Part shown: one piece after another, positions 1 to 10,355 of the stretch | Layout: each line of letters begins with the position of its first letter | How positions within the stretch are numbered: position 1 is the first letter of the stretch | Origin: Paenibacillus amylolyticus | GTDB lineage: Bacteria; Bacillota; Bacilli; Paenibacillales; Paenibacillaceae | DNA length: 64,000 bases | Direction: 5' to 3' | Assembly: GCF_029689945.1 (NCBI RefSeq) | Contig: NZ_CP121451.1 | Location: forward strand, 62,001-126,000 | Translations under genes and position numbers: made by a program | The notes under the pieces: generated by a model | Databases searched by the model: none | Told to the model about the DNA's origin: nothing | What the model saw: the letters and a program-made list of their open reading frames with translations, nothing else

Positions 1-3000
1 GTTGAAAGGAAGATCGGCTTGTCCATAATTCCGTTCAATACATCCACTTTGGATCTCTTTATTGTCTTGTGTTCCATGCTCATCATGCCTTCCTTTCCTT
101 CCATGACCTGATCCAGATGTGAACTCAAGGCTTGGATTGTAGGGAAATTAAACATATCGTTAATTGAAAACTCAAAACCTATCTCGGAAAGTCGGGTAAA
201 GATCTGAATCAATTTCAGTGAATCACCACCCCGTTCGTAGAAATGGTCCGTCACACCCACCTCATCCAAGCCAAGAATCTCAGACCAGATATCAGCTATC
301 GTCTGTTCCATGCTGGAACTCGGCGCCACATATACATTATCTTCATCCGATTGCGGCTTTTCTGTCGATAACGCCAAGTGATCAATCTTGCCATTAATCG
401 TAAGTGGAATGGAAGAGACCTTGATCAGATGCGTGGGTACCATATACTCCGGTAACAGAGATACCAAGGTATCCCGAATCATTCTCCGGGTTACATGTGC
501 ATCGCTGACGTAATGAGTACATATCTGACGGGATTGCTGATCCGTCTTGACGCTTACAACCGCATCCCGAACTCCTTTGATTTTCAAAAAGCTGCCTTGA
601 CCTCCCCAGTTCAATTCGATATCCGCGAATCTTCACTTGGTCGTCCATTCTTCCGAGATATTCCATCTGACCGTCTTCTCTTAAGCGGCATAGATCCCCA
701 GTCCGGTACAAGCGCTCGCCTGGACGATCCGGGTGTTCAATGTATTTTCTGCCCGTCAACTCGGGTTGGTTCAGGTAACCTCTGGTCACACCGTCTCCCC
801 CAACCAATAATTCACCCTGAACACCGACAGGAACGTATTGCAGTGATTGATCAAACACATATATGGATGTGTTCTGAATAGGCTTGCCGATAGGCACATA
901 CTCCGTCTGGTCCACGTGAGGATCGTAGGCATGGATCATACAGCCCACCACCGTCTCTGTCGGTCCATATTCATTGAAAATGGTAACCTCATGCTTGCTT
1001 TGCCGGGTAATATTTGCAGCCAGCGAAGTATTCAGATTATCGCCACCTACAATAAATGTTCGGACATTGGATCTGTCCATAATGTTCATGTCCTGAATCA
1101 ATTGCAGGTGCGCCGGAGTCAGCTTGACCAGATCCACTCGCGGATCGAGTACGACATCTGCAATCAACGCCTTGTTATGAGACGAGTTGTAGATAATCAT
1201 CGTGTTACCCGTAATTAACGGTGTAAAGATGGACGTGATGGTCAGATCAAAAGCGATGGATGAATATAGGGAAAACGTCGTTTTACGGTCAGTAACATAG
1301 GTCTGACTCGCCCACCATATGTAGTTCGTCAATCCCTTATGCTCCACCAATACACCCTTCGGTGCTCCAGTTGACCCTGATGTGTAGATGACATAAGCCA
1401 GATCATTCATATCTATGGTCAAGTTCAGATTACCTGTTGGGATATACTCATCCTGAGTTTCAAGGATATGGATGACTTGTAGACTGTCCGACAGCTCGAT
1501 ACGCTGATTAACCAGGACAAACCTTACCTGAGAATCTTTCAAAATATGCTGAATTCGTTCATCCGGATACTCGGGGTCAATCGGAATATAAGCGCACCCG
1601 GCTTTCATCACAGCCAGAATCGCAATAACCATCTCCATACTGTGGGTTGCAATAATGCCTACCAGTTCTCGCTGTTTTATTCCTTTGCTGATCAATGTCG
1701 TAGCCAAGTCGTTAGCTCTGGCATTCAATTGTTCATAGCTCATCTCCTTATCCCCCAGGATAAGTGCTGTATGTTGAGGGGTAGCCGCTGCCTGTGCTTC
1801 AAATAACTGAATGACCGTTTTGTCCCTTGGATAAGACGCCTCGGTATCATTAAACTCGGTTAACATCGATTGTTTATCCGCTTCGCTTACAATGCTGATC
1901 TGTTCAATGCTTAGCTCGGAATGTTCCAGTATAGCTTCCGTAACTGTAAGAAATTGATCGAGCAGCTTGTCCATGAACGTTTCACTGAACAACTGGGTCC
2001 GATAATCCATTTGAAAAATGATACGATCCTCATTGAATTTTTCAATAATGTTGATAAGCAGATCATTCGTCTCATGTCCGTTAAACTTGTTTTCCATATA
2101 GACATCATGTCCTTGCATCTTGTCAAAGCGTTCCGGACGATAGACCAGTGATATGCCGAACAGTCTGTTCAGTTCCGGTAAGGAGAGCGACTCTCTCAGA
2201 TCACGGATCAGCTGATTATACGGATATTTCTGATGACGCAATATTTCTTTTTGTTCATTGGAGATGTGTTGCAGCAAGGATAACACGGTTTCAGAGGGTT
2301 CTATCCCGATCCTGACAGGTATGGTTGTGACAAACATGCCAATCATATCTTTGTCTGTTCTACTCGTACGGTTCGCGTAATTGGTTCCAACGACCAAATC
2401 GGTTTGGTGAGTGAGTTTATTCAGCAGAATAGCTAGAGTTGAGAGAAAAAAGGTAAATACGCTGACATTCTTCTGGCGACAGAACTCTTTCAAACGTACA
2501 TACATGGAGTGATCCATATTCATCGTTTTTCTTCTGGCTGCGGTGTGAGTTAAAAGGGGATTATGCGCTTTCAATTCCATAAATGCAGGAATCGTATGAA
2601 ACTTCTCTCTCCAAAAGGCCTGATCTTTTGCGTAGCGATTGGAAACGAGATATTGTTGTTCGCTATTGATATAGTATTCATAATCGTGAATCGTAGATTC
2701 CATTCTACTGGCATTGTCATCTTGCAATTCGGCATGATAGGCTTCCGTAATCTTATTCGTCAACTGGAATAATCCCAGGCCATCACAGATGATATGGTGG
2801 ACCTGAATGATGTATCCGTAATGTCCATGACCCGCATACGTATAAAACTGACATAGATCTTCACTGTGTACATGAATCGGATGGTTATCCACATACTCCG
2901 TCCATGTCATCCCCGTCAAGCCGGGATCTTCATGAATATGCTTGAGTGATCTATACTCATACGGCTGGATGTATTGTTTACTCTCACCTTGATCCAGTAT

Positions 3001-3198
3001 GATACGCGTTCGAAGCAATTCGTTATTCTTCAAAACCCTGTTGATCGACCGCTCTAACAAGGTGAAATCAATTGGTTCCGGTATGCTCATCTTGGTTGTG
3101 ATCATCCATACATCTGATTTTGGATACAACATTTCCATGTACCATATTCTTTGTTGATGCTCTGTTAAAGGATGCAGATCGACGCATACATTTCCCAT
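1..3198 (-). pseudogene. Nonribosomal peptide synthetase, C-A-PCP module, 3' end outside window, frameshifted
   Basis: This subunit would add one amino acid to a peptide in the cytoplasm. A condensation domain (about residues 8-440) has the HHxxxDG motif as HHIICDG near residue 133. The adenylation domain has TSGSTGAPKG near 609, NEYGPTE near 744, YRTGD and RGYRIEL. The A-domain pocket reads D-L-T-K-I-G-E-V-G plus the invariant Lys, which fits asparagine. The frame breaks just after RGYRIEL. Restoring one G in the run at 604-607 and one T in the run at 586-590 (plus-strand C and A) recovers the end of the A domain and its NGK motif. A carrier domain follows with GGDSLK near 219-230 and stays open to the window edge. 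The start is fixed by AAGGAG six bases before ATG at 3198. The C domain at the N terminus means it is either a downstream subunit or a lipid-initiating one. Confidence 0.9.
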
Positions 3199-3537
3199 CT
3201 AATTCTCCTTTATATATAATTTATCCTAAAATAAGTTAATAACAACTTATCATTCCACCCACATTTAATCAATAACTATTTTATTTGTTTTTTTAACATT
3301 TTTTCATATAATACGACATTAAAATCCCTTTAATACCATGGAAAGAATGAAAGTCCCATCCAACCTTTCTACAAGATTTCCACTTCCGCTTCATGATTCG
3401 GTAATGTTCGAACAATATGAAAAGCCCCGTGATCGATACAACGGATCTGCATCTGAACACGGGACCGGATTTGCGTGAATGTTTCCAAACTTCAGTGCTA
3501 ATGGATCTTGACTAGCCTAGGGTGAAATGGAACAATC
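3199..3537. other. Gene-free, AT-rich 5' region of the NRPS gene
   Basis: About 340 bases separate the NRPS start from the 3' end of the next gene, which also reads leftwards. The part next to the NRPS is very AT-rich, as expected of a promoter region. No convincing -35/-10 pair, riboswitch or strong terminator hairpin could be assigned by eye. Confidence 0.4.
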
Positions 3538-4538
3538 TCAGCTGTTGACTACCTTTCCGAATTGCTCTGCCTGTTCTGTCATCTTCCGACTTAATCTCGC
3601 TCTTAGTCCGCTCATCCATTCCGGCTCATGTAACCAGTGCTCTGCAGTCGACCGAAACACACGCACATATCCATACAGATTGGCAAATCGGCGACATGCA
3701 GGGAACATGCTCTCCAGTTCATCAGATTCTCCCGCCTTGGACCGGTACCCGTTCAGGAACAATTGCTTCTTCTGCTCCCATTGCTCAGGCTCGATCTCCT
3801 CGCACAGACTATCCAGACTGCGCTCCACATCCATCGCGTACCAGTGATACATCGAGTCATCAAAATCAATGGCATAACAAGACTGGCTACCTTCGTCGTA
3901 GAACACATTATCCAGTTCAAAATCGTAGTGGATGAGCCCAAAATTTTGCTTGTTTATCGGCCATGTCGCAAAATACGTTCGGAGAATCGCTATCTCGTTC
4001 AGAGCAGCCGTCTCTACAGGAAAAGCCTCCAGAATCTCCTGCATCCAATCCAAAACATCTGTATAGGTCCAGCGCTGCTTCCCCTTTTGCTCAGGCATGA
4101 ATGATCGCGATAGTTGGTGCAAGTCTCCCAATGCCTGACCATAGCTGTACACGATGGAGTCATTCAGATCAATGCTTCCTAACTGTGAACCGGGCACTCT
4201 CTTGAATACGGAAGCGTAGTACGTTCCCCATGGCGTCTGAGCCTCTACAAGTTCTGTTCCTGAATGGGCAGGTACAGCCTCCATGGCTCCATAATGGTTC
4301 GTTCGAAGATAACGGAGGAACTCCAGTTCAGCGCCAAGGTTGACTCGCTTTTCTCCTCTACCGGGGCAAAGCGAAGCAATCGAACTTCCCCCTGCTCTCT
4401 GAACGGATAAACGGCATTGGAGGATATGCGATAATACTGAAACATGTCCAGTGATTCGGGATCGTAGTTCCAATTCTTCAGAATCATCTCGGCAAGGTCG
4501 TTATGTTGAAATAGATATTTTAATGTTAACATGGGCAT
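3538..4538 (-). pseudogene. Phosphotransferase (aminoglycoside phosphotransferase/choline kinase fold), frameshifted
   Basis: This is a kinase-like enzyme of the APH family, about 333 residues when repaired. The catalytic loop reads LIHYDFELDNV (an H-x-D-x(4)-N pattern) and is followed by the metal-binding segment IDFDD. The N-terminal part starts MPMLTLKYLF at 4538. It is in another frame from the body, and adding one A to the AAAA run near 4350 (GTAGAGGAGAAA) joins them as VEEKKRVNLGAEL. The substrate is not deducible, because Bacillales carry many such proteins acting on small alcohols or amines. It stands alone, with no close operon partner. Confidence 0.7.
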
Positions 4539-4600
4539 TTCTCCTTTTGGATCGTTTCAGGTGCGTTGCTTACAGCCATCGAATTCCTATTTTTGCGCGC

Positions 4601-4629
4601 AAAAAGCCGCAGGCTATGCCTGCGGCTTT
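4601..4629 (-). terminator. Rho-independent terminator, minus strand
   Basis: A perfect 12-bp stem AAAGCCGCAGGC / GCCTGCGGCTTT closes a 3-base loop. On the minus strand it runs into a T tract. It probably ends the two-gene transcript that comes from 7070 through 4934. Confidence 0.75.
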
Positions 4630-4933
4630 AAAAAATTCTGGTGTATGAGAAATTTGCACAGGCAAATAAACCTCGCATACGCCAGAAAACTGAGCAGTTA
4701 TATCCCTATAGATCGGCAGATTTCAGACCGGACCGGGAAACAAAAGTGTTTCTCCCTTTGACGGATGATCTGCCGGCATTATTCAGTTCATGCTTACCCT
4801 CATTGTATTAATAGCGCATTCCATCTTAGACCGTCGTTTCATGACGCTCACTCCCTTCAAAATCCAGTTGTTTCCATAATAGCCGATATGCCAAATGTAA
4901 GCAATTACAAAATGCCGATAATGCCATCATCTT
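4630..4933. other. Gene-free stretch with a weak second hairpin
   Basis: About 300 bases lie between the lipoprotein stop and the terminator. No reading frame with a ribosome binding site is visible. The segment GGCAGAT...ATCTGCC (about 4714-4775) encloses a smaller imperfect hairpin, GGGAAACA..TGTTTCTCCC. It could be a 3' UTR structure, but no known RNA family was recognised. Confidence 0.3.
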
Positions 4934-5482
4934 TTACTGGACAACCATCATCCGTTCCACGGTCTCCGTGTTGTCCTTATACCATACCATCACAATGTTT
5001 TCTTTTTGAAGATCAGACACTTGAATGGACGAATTCGCATTTGGGCTTGAATTGCCCGAGCGCGGCGCACTCATGCCTTCGGTGATCGTGACATCATCAC
5101 TTATATTCAATTGCATCTCCATTCCGGTATCCTTCCATTCCATGCTTGGAGATGCACTGTCCTGCCGTTCAAGTAGCGCCAGCGTAACTGTGTTTCCCTT
5201 CACGGAAATGACTCTGCCCGTAATGTTGGCATTCATCATCCTCTGCGACATGTCCGGACTGCCTGTTCGGTCATTCATGCCCGGGGTGCCTCTTCCACCT
5301 CTCGGTGCTCCTCCGTTCATGCCCGGGCCACCGCCATTCGGCATGCCGCCACCATTCATGCCTTGCACAGAACCGGTGTTGGTAATATTCTGGGCAGTGA
5401 TAACATCACAGGCCGTAAGCATGACCGAGCAACCCAACAAGAGGAGTATTGTAACCGATGTAAAATATTTATTTTTTCGCAT
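4934..5482 (-). CDS. Gly/Asn/Met-rich lipoprotein
   Basis: A 182-residue exported lipoprotein. A basic N terminus and hydrophobic stretch end in the lipobox LTAC (Cys about 25). A low-complexity stretch rich in Gly, Asn, Met and Pro (about residues 38-70) follows. The rest is a small polar domain with regular beta-like strands (ITGRVISVKGNTVTLALLE). It begins four bases after the stop of the membrane glycosyltransferase-like gene upstream, so the two are co-transcribed and probably translationally linked. The C-terminal half resembles OB-like domains seen in small Bacillales lipoproteins, but no family could be named. Its role may be at the membrane surface together with its partner. Confidence 0.75.
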   Translation of the reverse strand: MRKNKYFTSVTILLLLGCSVMLTACDVITAQNITNTGSVQGMNGGGMPNGGGPGMNGGAPRGGRGTPGMNDRTGSPDMSQRMMNANITGRVISVKGNTVTLALLERQDSASPSMEWKDTGMEMQLNISDDVTITEGMSAPRSGNSSPNANSSIQVSDLQKENIVMVWYKDNTETVERMMVVQ

Positions 5483-5486
5483 ATGA

Positions 5487-7070
5487 TCACCTATTACTCA
5501 GAGAATATTTCTCCAAGGTACCTTTACGATGGAATATGAAGTCATACGTGTCTTTGAACCCCATGTAGGACAGCACAACCAATAGTGGGTATACGGGGTA
5601 GATGTATCTGGACTTAATCTCCCAGAGAATATAAAATCCGATGAATCCAAGAATGACCAGGATCAATGAAACTTCGTCAACCCGTTTACGACGAATTCCA
5701 CCGACCAACCGGATGAGAATAAAACAGTACATCAGAAAATTCATCACATAAACGATCCAGAGTAAGCCCGTACGATAAGCCGAATCCCCTTGCAACAGCT
5801 CTGTTATCACATTGGTATAACTATAGGAGCCTGCGATTCCGCCTCCCCTGCCTCTTCCAGCACCGAAGGAACTTTCATTGCCGATACCGTACCGGTCCAT
5901 CTGGTATGTGCCTTCGGTCCAGGTCCATATGATCTTTTTGTAATACATCTGCACCAGATCACTCGCACTTGCTTCAGACAGCTTGTTGGCAATTTCCTGT
6001 TTGAACAATGCTGTGCTCTCAGCCTTATTGTAGTTGGCCTGCCTCTGATAGATCTGATAACTCTCCATATTGTCCCAGAAGCCAAAACGCTCCAGATTGA
6101 TCCCCATGTTCAGCCACATATAGACCGGTGCGGCATTCTCTCCAACAGGTTCGCTCACAGCACCGGAGGATTGAAGAACCGCATTCTGAGTCCAGGTTGG
6201 TACATTAAACAGCATACCCAGCACAGCGATGGCAAGGATAACTTTCTTCATTCCGATGCTCCGCATATTCAGCAGGATGTAGATGATGGCAGCGATTAGC
6301 ACGATCACGCCGATGCTTCGGAAGTAGTTGCCCATCGCGAGAAAAACGGCGGCAATGACGATGGCTTTCCAAGACTTTTCACGTACAAAACGAATGATAA
6401 AGTATAAACACGATGTCAGAAATGCTGTGGCAATCACATCGTTATAGATCAGGTTGTTCAGGAACAAGGACGGCAGGTACGTCGCTGCAAAGATCAACAC
6501 ACCGTAATCACGTTCAGTAGATCTCTCATTTACTTGTTTATAAATAAGGTAAATCATGAATGTGGTTAATGTTGAAAACAAAATGTTAAACAGCTTGATG
6601 ACCAGATAATTGTCCGGGAACAGGTACAGCAACGTCTTCAGATACAGTACGATCGAGTAGTTGAACGGGAACATGTGCAAATAACCACCCGTTTCAAACG
6701 AGGAGTAGTCCTGATCATACAGCATATTCATGGCCAGTGAGAGAACGGTCTGCGAATCATCGGTAGGCACTCTCGGAAATACGAAAATGATGATGATCTG
6801 AATGGTCAGAGAACATAACAGCACAATAGGAATGACTACCTTCGGGCTGTATTGGTTCAGTTTCAGACATAGCGCATATAACCCGACACCTGAACCAAGA
6901 AGCAACAGGATGACCGGGAGAAAAATACTCCACTGCTGCGTGCCCAGAATGGGATTGTCCCCATACAAGGCGTAGTTATACTGTGCCCGAACCAGTAGGG
7001 ACGAAGCAATAAACACCGCAACAAACACGAGCAAAATGAGATAAAACGACTTATGCAGCATCTTAGACAT
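5487..7070 (-). CDS. Polytopic membrane protein, GT-C (ArnT/PMT-like) glycosyltransferase type
   Basis: A 527-residue protein with about 11-13 predicted membrane segments. After the second block of helices comes an external loop starting FPRVPTDDSQTVLSLA. An acidic pair in the first large loop is the usual feature of GT-C enzymes that use lipid-phosphate sugars. Further conserved-looking parts are YNDVIAT and the C-terminal EIKSRYIYPVYPLL, which is typical of the PMT/ArnT/YfhO-like group. The start is supported by AAGGAG eight bases before ATG. It forms an operon with the lipoprotein downstream (4-base gap). Donor and acceptor are unknown; glycosylation of a surface protein or polymer is inferred only from the fold. 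Confidence 0.7.
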   Translation of the reverse strand: MSKMLHKSFYLILLVFVAVFIASSLLVRAQYNYALYGDNPILGTQQWSIFLPVILLLLGSGVGLYALCLKLNQYSPKVVIPIVLLCSLTIQIIIIFVFPRVPTDDSQTVLSLAMNMLYDQDYSSFETGGYLHMFPFNYSIVLYLKTLLYLFPDNYLVIKLFNILFSTLTTFMIYLIYKQVNERSTERDYGVLIFAATYLPSLFLNNLIYNDVIATAFLTSCLYFIIRFVREKSWKAIVIAAVFLAMGNYFRSIGVIVLIAAIIYILLNMRSIGMKKVILAIAVLGMLFNVPTWTQNAVLQSSGAVSEPVGENAAPVYMWLNMGINLERFGFWDNMESYQIYQRQANYNKAESTALFKQEIANKLSEASASDLVQMYYKKIIWTWTEGTYQMDRYGIGNESSFGAGRGRGGGIAGSYSYTNVITELLQGDSAYRTGLLWIVYVMNFLMYCFILIRLVGGIRRKRVDEVSLILVILGFIGFYILWEIKSRYIYPVYPLLVVLSYMGFKDTYDFIFHRKGTLEKYSLSNR

Positions 7071-7244
7071 GCCAAAACTCCTTTTCGATTACAGGATTCC
7101 GTGAGTATTATAATCGCTCTGGCTGAAAAATCGCTGAATTTGAACACCAATTCCACCCACAAAACTAACGAATTATACCTTTAATGTCGATAATATACAT
7201 CGAATACATAATCATATCATTTTTAACTAGAAGGAGATCGGAAC

Positions 7245-8687
7245 ATGCATATTCAAAAAAGGTACATCCGCTCGTTACTCTCTCTTCCTCTGGCAGGTCT
7301 GTTGTTTATGCTGCTCGGAACGCAGCCAATCGGTGCGGCTCCTGTCGACAGTCTGCTGCCTGAGCGAAGTGAACAGGAAATCAGTCAAAAATGGACGCAA
7401 TGGATGAGTGGCAAGAACCAAACTGCTACATTCACTCAGAATCCCTCGACCAAAGCACCTTACGTAGCTGGTGTAGTAAGTGATTCCACATTAGAGCAAG
7501 CATTAGGAGCAACCAACTTCTATCGTTATCTCTCCGGTCTGGATGGGGATCTCGTTCTGGACGCTGCGCTCAATCGTCAAGCCCAACATGGAGCAGTTGT
7601 GGTCTCTACCGGAGAATTGACTCATTTCCCGGTCCGTCCTGCCGATATGCCAAAAGACTTTTTTGATCTGGGAGCCAAATCAGCTTCAAGTTCCAATCTG
7701 TATGCTGCCTATGGCGTTCAAGGAAATCTTGCAGTCAAAAGCGTTGAAGCTTATATGGATGATTCGGATGCCAGCAACATTGCTGCCCTCGGCCATCGTC
7801 GCTGGATTCTGAGTCCGCAGCTGAAAAAAGTCGGCTTCGGGATTGCATCCCGGGACAACAAAACCTATGCAAGCCAATTCAGTACCATGCAAGTGATGGA
7901 TACAAGCCGTTCAGGAAAACTCAATTACAATTACAACTTGTATCCGAACAAAGGGGCATTCCCGATTGAAGCATTCCATGTGTCACAAGCCTGGTCTGCA
8001 CAGTTGAATCCAGACGTTTTTGCGAAGCCTTCCAATTCCGAGGTGCAGGTGGAGATCGTGCGTTCATCCGATCAGAAAACGTGGACACTGGGAGCAAAAA
8101 CCCCGGTTGGCAGTGATCCTGCAAAGGCCTTTTTCAATGTAAATACCGATGGATATGGATATAACTACGCTGTCATTTTCCGCCCGGATAACTTGAAATC
8201 CCTAAAGGCAGGCGATACGTTCAACGTTCGCATTACCGGTTTGAAAAAGAAAGACGGGTCCAAAGCAGAAATCTCATATCAGACTCGTTTCTTCTCGGTC
8301 AGCAACCCTTCACAAGAACCTGGTACGAATCCACCGAGTCCTGGGACAGAACCTGGAACTGAGCCACAAGAACCGGATACCGGGAACGAGGATTACCTGG
8401 ATAACCATCTGATGCAATTCATATATACAGCGGATCGAACGCTGAAAGTACGCGGAACCATCACCGCTTATGCAGGCAAAACATTCTCTTTCCGAATCCA
8501 CGGTCCTTCACCTGATGAAAAACATATTCGTACTGAAACGGTGAAGCTGGATGTTAACGGTCGGTTCAGTCTGACCGTACCTAACTTGGGCGTTTCCGAT
8601 CTGACCATATATTTGCAAGTGGACCCAAGCTTTATGTATTTGATTCCTACGGCAAGCAATTCAGACGTGACGTATTACTTCGAATAG
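7245..8687 (+). CDS. Secreted CAP-domain protein
   Basis: A 480-residue exported protein. The signal peptide (about residues 1-32, ending IGAAP) is followed by a CAP/SCP-like domain (about 75-230) with the telltale LGHRRWIL motif and several conserved His and Glu positions (GELTHFP, NIAALGHRRW). A middle beta-rich part comes next. A Pro/Gly/Glu/Thr-rich linker (about 352-380) then leads to a C-terminal beta domain. CAP proteins of Bacillales are extracellular and mostly of unknown function. AGAAGGAGAT lies just before the ATG. The gene is divergent from the membrane operon on its left and ends in its own terminator. Confidence 0.85.
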   Translation: MHIQKRYIRSLLSLPLAGLLFMLLGTQPIGAAPVDSLLPERSEQEISQKWTQWMSGKNQTATFTQNPSTKAPYVAGVVSDSTLEQALGATNFYRYLSGLDGDLVLDAALNRQAQHGAVVVSTGELTHFPVRPADMPKDFFDLGAKSASSSNLYAAYGVQGNLAVKSVEAYMDDSDASNIAALGHRRWILSPQLKKVGFGIASRDNKTYASQFSTMQVMDTSRSGKLNYNYNLYPNKGAFPIEAFHVSQAWSAQLNPDVFAKPSNSEVQVEIVRSSDQKTWTLGAKTPVGSDPAKAFFNVNTDGYGYNYAVIFRPDNLKSLKAGDTFNVRITGLKKKDGSKAEISYQTRFFSVSNPSQEPGTNPPSPGTEPGTEPQEPDTGNEDYLDNHLMQFIYTADRTLKVRGTITAYAGKTFSFRIHGPSPDEKHIRTETVKLDVNGRFSLTVPNLGVSDLTIYLQVDPSFMYLIPTASNSDVTYYFE

Positions 8688-8744
8688 AACTGAAGCAGGA
8701 ATACTGGGATAACTACAGTAAAATGAGTTAAGGATTGGATAATC

Positions 8745-8781
8745 AAAAACAGTCGGAATGCATAGGCATCCGACTGTTTTT
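8745..8781 (+). terminator. Bidirectional rho-independent terminator
   Basis: A 12-bp stem AAAAACAGTCGG / CCGACTGTTTTT closes a 13-base loop. It lies between the convergent CAP gene and the DUF1801 gene, with A and T tracts on either side, so it can serve both strands. Confidence 0.85.
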
Positions 8782-8836
8782 GGTTTATGATATGAACTTT
8801 AGTATGGTATTAACTTTGGTATGATACGAGCTTGGG

Positions 8837-9235
8837 TTACTTCTGTGCTTCCTTTTTGCGTTTCTTTTCCAGTGCAATCTCCACATTTTCTTTTACCCGA
8901 AACTCCACAATCCGGCGAATGAGATCCTCCGGCAATGGCTGATCCAGCGGAAACTGCACAGATCCCTTGGCGCCTTTATACCTGGAGAGTTCCTCCTTAA
9001 ATGCCAGAATGCCACTGGGAGCAGGGTAAAAGCCAATATGATGCTGATATGCGGCAAAATGAACCAGATTCCCATGCTGTGCATACGTGGGCATCTTGTA
9101 ACTGATCTTCTCTTCGGCATTCGGAGCCGACTCGCGAATAATCTGTCTTAACGCCTGTAATCTGACCTGTACATCGGGTGCAAACTCCGAGATATATTCA
9201 TCTACCAGCACAGAATAATGGTTACTCTCAGGCAT
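8837..9235 (-). CDS. DUF1801 family protein (YdhG-like)
   Basis: A small cytosolic protein of 132 residues. The family signature region is clear: KISYKMPTYAQHG near residues 44-56, then HIGFYPAPSG and a Lys-rich tail. The start was set at MPESNHYS (9235) because GGAAGGAGT stands five to seven bases before it. An in-frame ATG 24 codons upstream lacks such a site. The biochemical function of DUF1801 is not established; related folds occur in iron-sulphur/CyaY-like proteins. Confidence 0.85.
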   Translation of the reverse strand: MPESNHYSVLVDEYISEFAPDVQVRLQALRQIIRESAPNAEEKISYKMPTYAQHGNLVHFAAYQHHIGFYPAPSGILAFKEELSRYKGAKGSVQFPLDQPLPEDLIRRIVEFRVKENVEIALEKKRKKEAQK

Positions 9236-9364
9236 CGGGGACTCCTTCCACCACAGGTACTTGAATGCATTCGTGGTACGGATATATTTGCTTATATTGT
9301 ACTTCAAATCGACAAGAGGAACAGCTACTTTCCAGCAATTTGAACTGTAGAATTAAGCCTGAAT

Positions 9365-10027
9365 TTACAGCGTCATGGCCCGTCCATTTCGCATCAGGTA
9401 ATCTTCTTTTGTTTTGTAATCCGGCATAATACTGCCAATACGCCGCCAGAAGGAGCGATCATGATTCATGTGGTGAATATGGCAAAGTTCATGAATGATG
9501 ACATAATCAATCACTTCCAGTGGCGCCATCGCCAGGCGATAATTGAACGTAAGCTTTTTGTCCCAGCTGCAACTGCCCCACTTCGTGGGAGAATCTACGA
9601 TCTCTATCGACTTCGGCTTCACCTTCAACTCCTGCTGATAACGACCGATGCGCTCTCCAATCATGCGTTTACACTCGGCAAAATAAAACTTCTTCAGATT
9701 CGCTCGCAGCTCTTCTTCTGTCAGACCCTCTACTGGGATTAATTCATGCAGTGCGTGCTCCTTGCCAAAAAGCAAAAACTTCCCTTTGCCTTCCTCTTCA
9801 TATTCCTTGGCCTGAGGACCTTCCAGCGCGCGCTGCATCAGCGCGGATTTCTGCAAAATCACATCCCCATGCTGCTCCACAAATTGCCGGATCATCTCTT
9901 CACTGGTGCCATTGGGTGCTTTGATTGTTACCATGTAAGGCAAATCCATCGTGATGGAAACTTTCTTGCGTTTGCCGTATTCAATATGACAGTTAATACT
10001 GTGATTATTTAATTCTATAATTAGCAT
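9365..10027 (-). CDS. YgjP-like metallopeptidase-domain protein
   Basis: A 220-residue cytosolic protein of the M48-type YgjP/DUF45 family. The zinc site is visible as HELCHIHHMNH near residues 172-182, with the usual upstream strand PTKWGSCSWDKKLTFNYRL. ATG at 10027 is preferred over an in-frame GTG 21 bases upstream because GGAG stands eight bases before it. The 5' flank is joined to an intergenic repeat (10063-10228), so part of the leader may derive from that repeat. Members often accompany restriction or DNA-repair loci, but nothing here shows such a link. Confidence 0.85.
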   Translation of the reverse strand: MLIIELNNHSINCHIEYGKRKKVSITMDLPYMVTIKAPNGTSEEMIRQFVEQHGDVILQKSALMQRALEGPQAKEYEEEGKGKFLLFGKEHALHELIPVEGLTEEELRANLKKFYFAECKRMIGERIGRYQQELKVKPKSIEIVDSPTKWGSCSWDKKLTFNYRLAMAPLEVIDYVIIHELCHIHHMNHDRSFWRRIGSIMPDYKTKEDYLMRNGRAMTL

Positions 10028-10062
10028 AATGCGCTCCGCTTCTGGCACTCCGATGACAGAAC

Positions 10063-10228
10063 AACCTTCTGATCGCTGTTATCCCCAGATTTTTTTGATT
10101 CCCTTTTCAAAGGAAAAAATCCGTGGATAAAGGCGAGGTGTATGCTTCCGAAGTAGCTTTCTTTCAGAAAGCTCTTAGCTTCGCTTCTTCAGGTTATTTC
10201 TGTCCTCTCCGTTAATGTGTAAAAGATA
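10063..10228. repeat. Dispersed intergenic repeat, copy 1
   Basis: This stretch shares three conserved blocks with 16637-16760. Block one begins AACCTTCTGATCGCTGTTAT, block two is AAATCCGTGGATAAAGGCGA, and block three begins CTTCTTCAGGTTATTTCTGT. Blocks one and two are near inverted repeats of each other (TATCCCCAGATTTTTT against AAAAAATCCGTGGATA), so a transcript would fold into a hairpin. This copy is longer because of an insertion between blocks two and three. Confidence 0.7.
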
Positions 10229-10355
10229 TATACAATCAAATCAAATTGTATACCATCTCCAACCATAATGCATGCTGTTGGGCGACATATCTATTCATAT
10301 TGTATTTTTATACACAATTATGTATTATTATTAAAACCGAAATCGGAGGTTGGAT

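Noticed and set aside
495..1218. Plus-strand open frames over the NRPS
   Set aside because: They lie antisense to clear condensation/adenylation motifs and have no domain features.
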